Of a DNA stretch of 64,000 nt, positions 42,192 to 50,502 are shown one piece after another. The notes below the pieces were generated by a model. It did no database searches and was not told where the DNA came from. It saw only the letters and a list, made by a program, of their open reading frames with translations. The stretch's first letter is position 1. Every line of letters starts with the position of its first letter. The position numbers and the translations under genes are program-made. This DNA comes from Shewanella algae (GTDB lineage Bacteria; Pseudomonadota; Gammaproteobacteria; Enterobacterales; Shewanellaceae): contig NZ_CP068230.1 of NCBI RefSeq assembly GCF_009183365.2, forward strand, positions 3,811,001 to 3,875,000, written 5' to 3'.

Positions 42192-43403
42192 TTATTCAGG
42201 ACGACACAAACGCGGCAGCTTGAATTTGTGTCCCATGGCCTGTTGCATGAACACAGTTTTCAGCCCAGCGACATTGTCCACCAGGTTGAGACCGAGATCG
42301 CGAATCGCCTTCTTCAGAGGATTACTGCCGGCAAACAGCCGCTTGAACCCCTCCATGGCAGCTATCATCTCCATCGCCTCGGCTTTGCGCCAGCGCTCAA
42401 GGGCGCGCAGCTCGCCATAGGCGCCGATATCCTTGCCTTCGCCGTGCAATGCCGCCACGGTTTCCACTATGGCGCCGGCATCGAGGAAACCCAGGTTAAC
42501 CCCCTGCCCCGCCAACGGATGTATGGTGTGTGCCGCATCGCCGGCCAACAACAAACGATGGCGGGCGAAATGGCGCGCATAACGCATCCGCAGCGGAAAA
42601 CTCTGGCGTTCACTCTCCAACTGACACAGGCCCAGGCGGCCATCGAAGGCGGCGGTCAGCGCCCGGGAAAAGGCCTCATCATCCAAAGCCTGCAAGGCCT
42701 CGGCCTTTTGCGGCGGCACCGACCAGACGATGGAGCAGAGGTCACTCTCATAAAGCGGCAGAAACGCCAGTGGGCCGTCGGCACTGAACACCTGGCGGGC
42801 GCAGTCATCATGGGGCAACTGAGTGCGAATGCTGGCGACTATGGCGTGATGACCGTAATCCCAGAAGGTCAGCGGGATCTGGCACTGCTGGCGAACCCAG
42901 GAGTTGGCGCCATCGGCAGCCACCACCAGGGCGGCACTGAGGTTATCGCCGTTATCCAGCGTCAGCCAGGCTTCACGCTCACCAAAGGCGATACGCTCAA
43001 GCCGGGTGTGTTCCAGCAGTGTCAGCTGTTCCAGCTCTGCGGCTCGCTGGGCCAGGGCGTAGTGAATGGCATCGTTTTCGATTATGGTGCCAAGGGAAGT
43101 CTCGCACTGGCTCTGGGCATCAAACTGGATGCGCCCCATGCCGTCTTTTTCCCAGACATCCATCTTGCTGTATGGCCCGAGACGGGACTTGTCCAGATAG
43201 GCCCAGGCACCCAAGTGTTCGAGCAGCGCCTGGCTGGCCTTGTTAATGGCACTGACCCGCAGGCGCGGCGCACCCTCGACCGGCGCGGCACCGGCGGCAT
43301 CTATCACCACCACCTTGAGCCCGGCCTGCTCCAGACCGCAGGCCGTTGCCAGTCCCACCATACCGCCGCCCACCACGGCTACATCATAGCTTTGGAAATT
43401 CAT
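42192..43403 (-). CDS. ubiI: FAD-dependent 2-octaprenylphenol hydroxylase UbiI (VisC)
   Basis: Hydroxylates C5 of the ubiquinone precursor ring using O2 and FAD, at the membrane-associated Ubi complex. 403 residues from the ATG at 43403 (CAGGAG upstream; 43493 is rejected). FAD motif VVGGGMVGLATA at the start, the second conserved block VVAADGANSWVR near 177, and GDAAHTIHPLAGQGVNLGF near 300. Follows ubiH by 2 bases. Gene order ygfB-ubiH-ubiI-gcvTHP is that of E. coli except that pepP is missing. Confidence 0.92.
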   Translation of the reverse strand: MNFQSYDVAVVGGGMVGLATACGLEQAGLKVVVIDAAGAAPVEGAPRLRVSAINKASQALLEHLGAWAYLDKSRLGPYSKMDVWEKDGMGRIQFDAQSQCETSLGTIIENDAIHYALAQRAAELEQLTLLEHTRLERIAFGEREAWLTLDNGDNLSAALVVAADGANSWVRQQCQIPLTFWDYGHHAIVASIRTQLPHDDCARQVFSADGPLAFLPLYESDLCSIVWSVPPQKAEALQALDDEAFSRALTAAFDGRLGLCQLESERQSFPLRMRYARHFARHRLLLAGDAAHTIHPLAGQGVNLGFLDAGAIVETVAALHGEGKDIGAYGELRALERWRKAEAMEMIAAMEGFKRLFAGSNPLKKAIRDLGLNLVDNVAGLKTVFMQQAMGHKFKLPRLCRPE

Positions 43404-43405
43404 CG

Positions 43406-44677
43406 TCACTGACTCCTGGAAAACAAACAAGCAGCCGATTGCCTGTGCCACCCCATGGCTCTGTGGGCCACAGGGGTCTTGAGAGGTGGACACCAGGAGA
43501 GGATCCTGAGCCCCAGATTACGTCCGGCCACCAGCGGCCAGTAGTTGTTGGAAAAACCGCGCACCAGAAACTCAATATTGTTGATGGTCTGGCGTCTGTC
43601 CTGCTCACGGGCGGCATGATAGGCATGCAGCACCTGGGCTGCGCCTGGGTCGCCACCTGCGGCCAATACCGGCTCCAGCGTTTCCAGTACAGTGACCAGA
43701 TCCCTGAGCCCCAGATTGAACCCCTGCCCCGCTATCGGGTGCAGAGTCTGGGCGGCATTGCCCAAATAAAGCGTGCGGTGATAGATGGGTCTTGGCATGT
43801 AAGAGAGACTCAGTGGGTAGCGGTGGCGCTCACCCACAGCCACAAAACGCCCGGCTCGATAGCCGAAGGCCTGCTGCAGCTGCTGCAAAAACTCGGCCTG
43901 CGGCAGAGCCTGCACCCGCTTGGCCTCTTCATGGGGCAAGGCCCACACCAGAGAGAGCCTGGCCTGGCCGTCGCTGTCACCCATAGGCAGCAGTGCCAGC
44001 GGGCCGTGCTCGGTGAAGCGCTCCCAGGCCATGCCATTATGGGGCTTGTCGGTAGCAACATTGGCGATAACCGCACTCTGGCCAAACTCAAACTGCTGCA
44101 ACGCCTGTTGCTGCTGGGCACGCACCGAGGAGTTAACCCCATCTGCCGCCAGCAATAAGCGGCAGGAAAGCCGCTGACCGTTACTGAGGGTTAAACTATG
44201 GCCCGCAGCCGAAGTTTGCAGCTTCTCGAGACGCGCCGGGCAATAAAGCTGGATATCACGTTTGGCGATGGCGCCAAACAGCCGCTGGCCGACCCGCTCG
44301 AGTTCCACTACCTGGCCGAGGGAGTCCAGCGCAAACTGCCCGGCGTTGAGCTCTGTCATGCCGAAATGGCCGCGATCCGAGACATGAATATCGGTTATCG
44401 CCGTGCCCAGGTCTTCAAGCAAAGGCCAGATGCCGAGGCGCTTGAGCTCAAACACTGAGCCATTGGCTATGGCGATGGAGCGGGCATCAAAACCAGGATG
44501 TTGCTTGGCGGGATCGAAGGCCTCGATAACGGCTATTTTCAGCGGACGGGAGAGTTTCCTGGCCAGGTCGGCCAGCCCCAATGCCAGGGTGGCACCTGCC
44601 ATGGCGCCGCCGACAATGGCGATATCCAGCTCAGCGCATTCCTGACTCACAGCTTGGGCGTCAACTTGCGGGTTCAT
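43406..44677 (-). CDS. ubiH: FAD-dependent 2-polyprenyl-6-methoxyphenol hydroxylase UbiH
   Basis: Hydroxylates C1 of the ubiquinone ring precursor. 423 residues. FAD-binding start IAIVGGAMAGATLAL, middle LLAADGVNSSVRAQQ, and LGNAAQTLHPIAGQGFNLGLRD near residue 330. Gene overlap with its neighbour is nil: two bases separate it from ubiI. Starts 67 bases after the ygfB stop. Confidence 0.94.
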   Translation of the reverse strand: MNPQVDAQAVSQECAELDIAIVGGAMAGATLALGLADLARKLSRPLKIAVIEAFDPAKQHPGFDARSIAIANGSVFELKRLGIWPLLEDLGTAITDIHVSDRGHFGMTELNAGQFALDSLGQVVELERVGQRLFGAIAKRDIQLYCPARLEKLQTSAAGHSLTLSNGQRLSCRLLLAADGVNSSVRAQQQQALQQFEFGQSAVIANVATDKPHNGMAWERFTEHGPLALLPMGDSDGQARLSLVWALPHEEAKRVQALPQAEFLQQLQQAFGYRAGRFVAVGERHRYPLSLSYMPRPIYHRTLYLGNAAQTLHPIAGQGFNLGLRDLVTVLETLEPVLAAGGDPGAAQVLHAYHAAREQDRRQTINNIEFLVRGFSNNYWPLVAGRNLGLRILSWCPPLKTPVAHRAMGWHRQSAACLFSRSQ

Positions 44678-44743
44678 CTTTCCTCTACTCAGGCACGCTC
44701 AATGGGTGCCGTCACAGAAATGACAGGGCGAACGGGTGCCCTG

Positions 44744-45325
44744 TCAATGCAGCGTATTATTGTCTTGTGTTTCGGCGTCGAGATCAGGCAACTCTGGGCC
44801 GAACTCTGAATAGCAGAGAATGGCGGCCATGCGAACAAACTCCAGCAGCTCGAGATATGCACTTTCGGATTCATCATCGTCGGCAACATCGAACTCTACC
44901 TGGGCGATTTCCGCCAGATCTTTGATCACTTCACGAACATCTTCCGATGCCTGATTCAAACCGGGTTGAATGATGGCAATGCCGGTGAGGAAGCTCTGAG
45001 TCCAGAGCGAGAGCGCCTCGACCCGCACTGTCAGAGGTTCTTCCTCTTCCGGCAGCAGCAGGGTGAAGCCAAAGTCTGGATCCTGCAGTCGATTGACTGT
45101 GTCGCCAAAAAGTTCGGTTATCAGTTGTGTCAGTTCGTCGGGCAGGCGCTGGCCGTCGTTCATCAGCTCGAGCAGTGGCTGATACCAGGCCTGCTCCTGC
45201 TGTGGCACGCCGCCACAAATCAGGCCCACCAAAGCGCCATGCACTTCAACCGGATGCTGACCTATGTCGGCGTTGTCGAGCGCACTGCGCAGGCTTTCGA
45301 TACGTAATGAGGGTGGGGTTGCCAT
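44744..45325 (-). CDS. ygfB: YgfB/YecA-like protein UPF0149
   Basis: 193 residues from the ATG at 45325; a TTG start four codons upstream is less likely. UPF0149 marks are VEVHGALVGLICGGV near residue 30, ELFGDTVNRLQDPDFGFTLLLP mid-way and the acidic DDDESESAYLELLEFVRMAAI tail. Forms a helical bundle; in Pseudomonas the homologue represses a regulator of cell wall recycling, which may not apply here. First gene of the ubiquinone operon. Confidence 0.9.
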   Translation of the reverse strand: MATPPSLRIESLRSALDNADIGQHPVEVHGALVGLICGGVPQQEQAWYQPLLELMNDGQRLPDELTQLITELFGDTVNRLQDPDFGFTLLLPEEEEPLTVRVEALSLWTQSFLTGIAIIQPGLNQASEDVREVIKDLAEIAQVEFDVADDDESESAYLELLEFVRMAAILCYSEFGPELPDLDAETQDNNTLH

Positions 45326-45588
45326 AAAGCTGTCCAAGTATTGAATTTACCCCCGTCATGCTAGCAGAGTTAGGGAAGGCGACCAAGACTGGAATCTTAC
45401 CCAAGCTGCGAGCCAGGTCGTGCATTTGGCAATGCATCCAGGCTTCGCCGTTTATCTACTGCCGGGATTTGTACCAAGCTGGTCAGGGAAACAGCAGCCA
45501 ACGCAACAAAGCGGCGCTTGTCTTGCACTTTAACGCTGAGCTAGATATATTCCGCCACAGAGCCAAAGAAAAGGATCCCGTGCGGAAG

Positions 45589-45897
45589 ATGAGTAACAGT
45601 GCCATAGATATCACCCTGTTGGGGCGCACCTACTCCATCGCCTGTCCCCCGGGTCAGGAACAGGCTCTGCAAGCGGTGGCGCAGAAATTGGAGCTGCAAC
45701 TGGGCAAGATAAAGTCCCGCACCAACGCCATCAGCCGCGAGGAAATGGCTTTGATGGCCGCACTCAACATAGGCTATGAGCTCTATGAAGAACAGCGGAA
45801 GAATCAAGATTATATGAGCCAAATGGATGACAGAATCCGTTTGCTGCAATCCACTCTTGAGCACGCATTGGTTGAGCGAAGCGCAAGAGAGGATTAA
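45589..45897 (+). CDS. zapA: Cell division protein ZapA
   Basis: Promotes bundling of FtsZ at the division septum. 102 residues from the ATG at 45589 with GCGGAAG just before it. Start SNSAIDITLLGRTYSIACPPGQE is a conserved beta-hairpin; the rest is the coiled coil ALQAVAQKLELQLGKIKS..LIGYELYEEQ-type dimer region. Upstream in-frame sequence to 45358 is not part of it. It is followed directly by the 6S RNA, as in E. coli. Confidence 0.93.
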   Translation: MSNSAIDITLLGRTYSIACPPGQEQALQAVAQKLELQLGKIKSRTNAISREEMALMAALNIGYELYEEQRKNQDYMSQMDDRIRLLQSTLEHALVERSARED

Positions 45898-45936
45898 ACT
45901 GAAATAGCACGAACCCTCACAGGTTCGACCCAGAAT

Positions 45937-46120
45937 TTGCTCCCTGGGGTGTGCGACAGCTGGTAATGTCCCTGTGCCGATATTTTTAATCTCAGGGTGA
46001 ATGTTTTACTGACATTGTGCATGCTCGGCGCGAACCGAGAAGCCTTAGGATGTAATCATTTACCCGCCTTGAACCTACGGTTCAAGGGCTACACCGGCAT
46101 CGACATTCTGGGGAGCATCC
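45937..46120 (+). ncRNA. ssrS: 6S RNA
   Basis: Mimics an open promoter and sequesters sigma70 RNA polymerase in stationary phase. The closing stem GCTCCC / GGGAGC pairs the ends; the internal block GCCGATATTT, the downstream stretch GTGCATGCTCGG, CCGAGAAGCCTTA, and the terminal CCTTGAACC..GGTTCAAGGG hairpin all match E. coli 6S RNA. The location between zapA and fau is the conserved one. Ends are approximate. Confidence 0.95.
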
Positions 46121-46126
46121 TCATTT

Positions 46127-46783
46127 ATGACTCACACAGACTCAAGCAGCCAAACCCGTGATGCGCGTTGCAAGACGCTCAGGCAAGCCATTCGCCATGC
46201 CCGCAGGGCCATTCCCGAAGCCGAGCAGCATGTTGCCGCCCTCAAGGGTTGTGAGCAGTTTCTAACCTTGCTCGATGAACTGAGCGCCCAAGGCAGAGCA
46301 ATCAAGACAGTCGCCCTCTACTTTAGCTGTGACGGCGAGCTGGATACGGCTCCCCTTATCGAAGCGCTATGGCAACGGGGAATAACCACCTGTCTGCCGA
46401 TCATTCATCCCTTTGCCCCGGGGCGTTTACTGTTTCTGCGCTATCAACTCTCCAGTCAACTGCACGCCAACCGCTTTGGTATCCCCGAGCCCAGGCTGGA
46501 TATCCGCACTCTGGTGCCTTTGGCTGAGCTGGATCTCATCCTCACGCCATTGGTGGCCTTTGACGCCCAGGGCAACCGCATGGGCATGGGCGGCGGCTTC
46601 TACGACAGAACACTGGCCGCGGCGCAGCAAAGCGCCCGAACTGTGCCATTGCTGGCAGTCGGTTTTGCCCATACCCTGCAGTTGGTGGACTCCCTGCCCC
46701 TCGCCCCCTGGGATATCCCGCTGCCCTTTATCGTTACCCCGGACAAGCTGCATAGCTTCAACACTCTGACGGCTGAATCTTGA
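46127..46783 (+). CDS. fau: 5-formyltetrahydrofolate cyclo-ligase
   Basis: Converts 5-formyl-THF to 5,10-methenyl-THF using ATP. 218 residues. MGMGGGFYDRTL is the catalytic/ATP loop near residue 154; the N-terminal LRQAIRHARRAIP and VALYFSCDGELDTAPLIEAL regions fit. Starts right after 6S RNA and may be processed from the same transcript. Confidence 0.92.
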   Translation: MTHTDSSSQTRDARCKTLRQAIRHARRAIPEAEQHVAALKGCEQFLTLLDELSAQGRAIKTVALYFSCDGELDTAPLIEALWQRGITTCLPIIHPFAPGRLLFLRYQLSSQLHANRFGIPEPRLDIRTLVPLAELDLILTPLVAFDAQGNRMGMGGGFYDRTLAAAQQSARTVPLLAVGFAHTLQLVDSLPLAPWDIPLPFIVTPDKLHSFNTLTAES

Positions 46784-46833
46784 CCCGAAAAAGTGGTATA
46801 ACATCAGCCTGAGAAGTCGCGGAGTAAGCAAGT

Positions 46834-47292
46834 ATGGCACGTCAGTATCGCAGCCTTGATAGACCGGACAGTGCCCAGCGGGCCAAGGTTAAGCAGCAGA
46901 TGCAGCGGGAAACCTATCAAAATATGCGCCGGCAACAGTCACAACCCAAGGCGCTGCTCGGCGCCTTGCTGGGCGCCATTCTTGCTGTGTGGCTGTTTCT
47001 ATTTATGGCCAGCAGCAACAGCACTCTGGTTTGGCTGTATATGCTGCCGGCGGTGGCTGTGGGCCTGGGGGCCAGATGGCTGGGGAAGTGTTTCGAGTGG
47101 CAGCTTTTGCTACCGGTTCCGCTGATTACGCTACTGCTTTATAGCCTGGCACTCTGGTTGTTACTGCGCTTTCATGCCTCGGATCTCCTGATAGTGCCGC
47201 TTTGCTGCGGCATCAGTCTTTACTGCGCCCGCCGTTCACTGACTTCCACGGAGCAAAGCGCCCTGTGGCAGGCCAAGCTGGATCAACACTGA
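46834..47292 (+). CDS. Small inner-membrane protein of unknown function
   Basis: 152 residues. A basic, Gln-rich N-terminus (RQYRSLDRPDSAQRAKVKQQ, ETYQNMRRQQSQ) is followed by four hydrophobic helices (GALLGAILAVWLFLFMA, LYMLPAVAVGLGARWL, LITLLLYSLALWLLLRF, LLIVPLCCGISLYC). No catalytic motif. Runs behind fau by 50 bases, possibly cotranscribed. Unrecognised family. Confidence 0.6.
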   Translation: MARQYRSLDRPDSAQRAKVKQQMQRETYQNMRRQQSQPKALLGALLGAILAVWLFLFMASSNSTLVWLYMLPAVAVGLGARWLGKCFEWQLLLPVPLITLLLYSLALWLLLRFHASDLLIVPLCCGISLYCARRSLTSTEQSALWQAKLDQH

Positions 47293-47517
47293 GACCTGGC
47301 TCCAGGCTGTTATTGCTATTGCTGAAATATCTTGGTGAATTGGCGAATCCTCTTATGGCGTTGGCTTGAATCTCAGGGCAGGTTAACACCAGACATTAGG
47401 CCGGCTGGCACTCTGCCCTGGCGGCTTCTATGCTGAAAGCCATATAGGCAGCTCATTATCATGCCGCCGAGTCGGCCTTGTCGTTTTTGGAATTCCACTC
47501 AAAGGAGAGAACAAGCG

Positions 47518-48039
47518 ATGAAAAAGTCCATCCTGATCCCGGGTTGTTTGTCACTGGTGTTTGCCGCATCACAACTGGCCGCCGAAGAAGTCAGTATCTC
47601 ATTACTGTCGGCCGATGGCCCAAGCCCCATAGGCAGCATCAGTCTCAGTGATTCCGCCTACGGCCTGGTGTTAACCCCCAACCTCAAGCAACTCACGCCC
47701 GGCGTTCACGGCTTCCATGTGCATCAAAATGGCAGTTGTGACACCAGCAGTAAAGACGGTAAGACGGTATTGGGCGGCGCGGCCGGAGGTCACTTCGACC
47801 CTGATGGCAGCGGCAAGCACGGTTACCCCTGGACAAATGACAATCACAAGGGCGATCTGCCGGCGCTCTATGTCGATGCTGATGGCATGGCTTCCACACC
47901 TGTGCTGGCACCAAGGTTGAAACTGGCCGACGTCAAAGGTAAGGCACTGATGATCCACATGGGAGGCGATAACCATTCAGATCACCCGGCGCCACTGGGC
48001 GGCGGTGGCGCCCGTATGGCCTGTGGCGTGATTAACTGA
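47518..48039 (+). CDS. sodC: Periplasmic Cu/Zn superoxide dismutase
   Basis: Dismutates periplasmic superoxide. 173 residues from the ATG at 47518 (AAAGGAGAGA upstream), signal peptide ending SQLA-AEE. Metal ligands: His in GFHVHQNGSCD, His and Asp around GGHFDPDGSGKHGYP, His in HMGGDNHSDHP. Disulfide Cys in NGSCD and ARMACGVI. GGGGARMACGVIN is the family's usual C-terminus. Confidence 0.95.
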   Translation: MKKSILIPGCLSLVFAASQLAAEEVSISLLSADGPSPIGSISLSDSAYGLVLTPNLKQLTPGVHGFHVHQNGSCDTSSKDGKTVLGGAAGGHFDPDGSGKHGYPWTNDNHKGDLPALYVDADGMASTPVLAPRLKLADVKGKALMIHMGGDNHSDHPAPLGGGGARMACGVIN

Positions 48040-48055
48040 GCCGCACCAAACACAA

Positions 48056-48083
48056 AAAACGCGGCTCTTGAGCCGCGTTTTTT
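48056..48083. terminator. Bidirectional terminator after sodC
   Basis: A stem AAAACGCGGCTC / GAGCCGCGTTTT with A and T runs on either side lies between sodC and the convergent DUF808 gene. Confidence 0.88.
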
Positions 48084-48138
48084 AATTCAATTCAAGCCAA
48101 TGTCTTTTTAGCTTTGATCTTTTGTTGGCTTGGCACGT

Positions 48139-49092
48139 TTAGTGGCTTTCACTCTTGCCTCTCAAACGCTCCACCATACTCATCAAGGCCACCGCGATGG
48201 CACCGGCCACAATGCCAAACAGGGCGTTGAGCAAGGTAGGTGTCAGCGCTGCCAACACAGGGCCGGCCACAGCCAAAGAGCCTACCCAGTTGGCGGCATG
48301 GGTTATCTGCTCACTGACCCAATGCAGGCCATGGGTGAGAATGCCGCCACCTACCATAAACATGGCGGCGGTGCCCACTATGGTAAGCAGCTTCATCAGT
48401 TTGGGGGCTGCGCTGACCAGCATAAGCCCAATACGCCTGAGGTTGTGGGCCCAAAAACCCTCGCCTCTGCGCCTTGAGAGATACAGCCCGGCGTCATCCA
48501 GCTTAACGATACCGGCCACCAAGCCGTAGACCCCGATAGTCATTACCACTGCAATGATAGACAGAGTGGCCAACTGGGTCATAAAGGCTTTTTCCGCCAC
48601 AATCCCCAAGGTGATGGCGATGATCTCTGCCGATAACACGAAGTCGGTACGTATCGCGCCTTTGACTTTCTGCGCTTCCCAGGCGCGAATATCCTCGACC
48701 TCTTTCATGGCGGCCTCGGCGGCGGCTTCATCGTCTGTTTCGGCAGAAGCCTTGCTGTGACTGGCCTTGTGCCAGAGTTTTTCAAAGCCTTCAAAGCAGA
48801 GAAACAAGCCACCGAACATCAACAGAGGTGTAACTGCCCAGGGAATAAAGGCGCTGATCAGCAGAGCTGCCGGCACCAAAATAAGTTTGTTGCGAAAAGA
48901 GCCCTTGGCAACGGCCCATACCACGGGCAGCTCCCGCTCGGCGCTGATCCCTGTTACCTGCTGCGCATTCAGCGCCAGATCGTCCCCCAATACCCCGGCG
49001 GTTTTCTTGGCGGCAACCTTACTCATTACCGCCACATCATCCAGGATGGTGGCAATATCATCCAATAGAGTCAGTAGACTCGCTCCAGCCAT
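48139..49092 (-). CDS. DUF808 inner-membrane protein (YedI-like)
   Basis: 317 residues. The N-terminal GASLLTLLDDIATILDDVAVMSKVAAKKTAGVLGDDLA is the DUF808 signature. Four or five helices follow (LILVPAALLISAFIPW, VLSAEIIAITLGIVAEKAF, LSIIAVVMTIGVYGLV and the C-terminal GPVLAALTPTLLNALFGIVAGAIAVALMS). Role unknown. Confidence 0.88.
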   Translation of the reverse strand: MAGASLLTLLDDIATILDDVAVMSKVAAKKTAGVLGDDLALNAQQVTGISAERELPVVWAVAKGSFRNKLILVPAALLISAFIPWAVTPLLMFGGLFLCFEGFEKLWHKASHSKASAETDDEAAAEAAMKEVEDIRAWEAQKVKGAIRTDFVLSAEIIAITLGIVAEKAFMTQLATLSIIAVVMTIGVYGLVAGIVKLDDAGLYLSRRRGEGFWAHNLRRIGLMLVSAAPKLMKLLTIVGTAAMFMVGGGILTHGLHWVSEQITHAANWVGSLAVAGPVLAALTPTLLNALFGIVAGAIAVALMSMVERLRGKSESH

Positions 49093-49382
49093 TTAAATCT
49101 CCTTAAACCAGGTCAATTTTGCGCTCTAAATAGGTTCGGTATGCGACATATTCAAGCGGCACCTGTGCACTTTTTCAGCGCAGTACTGCCACATCAGCCT
49201 GGCCGTTCCCCCCTGGTCGTATAGTAGCGCAGGGGCGCAGGCGGGCGCAGTAAAAAGTTCTTAACTTATGTTGCACTTCAAGAACTATTCTTCCGGACAA
49301 GATTGAGCGGCACTTTTCACTACAACTCGGAGTATACTAGGGCAAGTTCAAGTAAATTTGTCAGAATCAACAGGATGGCATT

Positions 49383-50039
49383 ATGACCCAAGATGAAATG
49401 AAGAAAGCGGCCGGTTGGGCAGCGCTGGAATATGTCGAGAAAGACAGCATAGTTGGCGTGGGCACCGGCTCTACCGTCAATCACTTTATCGATGCTCTGG
49501 CTACGATAAAGGCCGATATTGAAGGCGCGGTTTCCAGCTCTGAAGCCTCCACCGCCAAGCTCAAACAGTTGGGGATCCCTGTGTTTGATCTCAATTCGGT
49601 AGACAAGTTGTCTGTGTATGTCGATGGCGCCGATGAGATCAACGGCCACATGGACATGATCAAGGGTGGCGGCGCCGCACTGACCCGGGAAAAGATAGTT
49701 GCGGCCGTGGCCGACAAGTTTATCTGTATCGTTGATAATACCAAGCAAGTCGATGTGCTGGGCAACTTCCCGCTACCGGTGGAAGTGATCCCCATGGCCC
49801 GCTCCTACGTGGCCCGTGAGCTGGTGAAACTGGGTGGCGATCCTGTCTATCGTGAAGGTGTGGTAACAGATAACGGCAACGTCATTCTGGATGTCTACAA
49901 CCTGAAGATACTGAACCCCAAAGAGCTGGAAGTGCAGATCAATGCCATAGTGGGCGTAGTGACCAATGGTCTGTTCGCCAACCGTGGCGCCGATGTGCTC
50001 CTGGTGGGCACCCCAGAAGGGGTTAAAACCATCAAGTAG
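49383..50039 (+). CDS. rpiA: Ribose-5-phosphate isomerase A
   Basis: Interconverts ribose-5-phosphate and ribulose-5-phosphate in the pentose phosphate pathway. 218 residues. VGVGTGSTVNHFIDAL near residue 22, YVDGADEINGHMDMIKGGGAAL near 80 (acid and base residues) and IVDNTKQVDVLGNFPLPVEV near 117. Starts after AACAGGATGGCATT. Monocistronic with its own terminator. Confidence 0.96.
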   Translation: MTQDEMKKAAGWAALEYVEKDSIVGVGTGSTVNHFIDALATIKADIEGAVSSSEASTAKLKQLGIPVFDLNSVDKLSVYVDGADEINGHMDMIKGGGAALTREKIVAAVADKFICIVDNTKQVDVLGNFPLPVEVIPMARSYVARELVKLGGDPVYREGVVTDNGNVILDVYNLKILNPKELEVQINAIVGVVTNGLFANRGADVLLVGTPEGVKTIK

Positions 50040-50056
50040 GCCTTAATCTTAAATGC

Positions 50057-50083
50057 CAAAAGCCGCCAGCAGGCGGCTTTTTT
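50057..50083 (+). terminator. Terminator of rpiA
   Basis: AAAAGCCGCC / GGCGGCTTTT with a 4-nt loop is followed by Ts, 18 bases after the rpiA stop. Confidence 0.85.
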
Positions 50084-50134
50084 GTGGAAAATTCAAGCGG
50101 ATTGCAGAGCAAAAGCATCGCAAGAACAGTCGGC

Positions 50135-50449
50135 TCAAGAGTAAAAAATGGCCAACCAGACGCTAGTTTGATCCTCGGCGGTCCAACTGACTCTGTGGCG
50201 TACATGAGCGGGGATATTGAGCCAGTCCCCCGGGTTCAGGCTCACTTCTGAACCATCTTCATATTGCAGCCGGGCGGCGCCCTGCAGCAGCAATACCCAT
50301 TCATGCTGCGCTTGATCGTACCATTGCCCTTCGGGTGTCACCTGACCGTGGGACAGAATGCGCTCAATTTTAAGATCCGGCGTAGCCAAAAGCGCGTCAA
50401 ACTGCTCGGCATCAAGCTGCTTGGGTAAGTTGGCAAACAGATTGTTCAT
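50135..50449 (-). CDS. Small cupin protein
   Basis: 104 residues from the ATG at 50449 (AGGAGAGCAAG upstream). One cupin barrel: EWVLLLQGAARLQYEDG as motif 1 (HEW His-Glu) and GDWLNIPAHVRHRVSWT as motif 2. Similar to phosphoribosylaminoimidazole-independent, ChrR/YdbB-type cupins of unknown function. Separated from recJ by 53 bases and probably in its own unit. Confidence 0.78.
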   Translation of the reverse strand: MNNLFANLPKQLDAEQFDALLATPDLKIERILSHGQVTPEGQWYDQAQHEWVLLLQGAARLQYEDGSEVSLNPGDWLNIPAHVRHRVSWTAEDQTSVWLAIFYS

Positions 50450-50502
50450 CTTGCTCTCCTGCGACATATGAGCCGTTACTCAGCCTATCCCTATCTTAAG
50501 TT

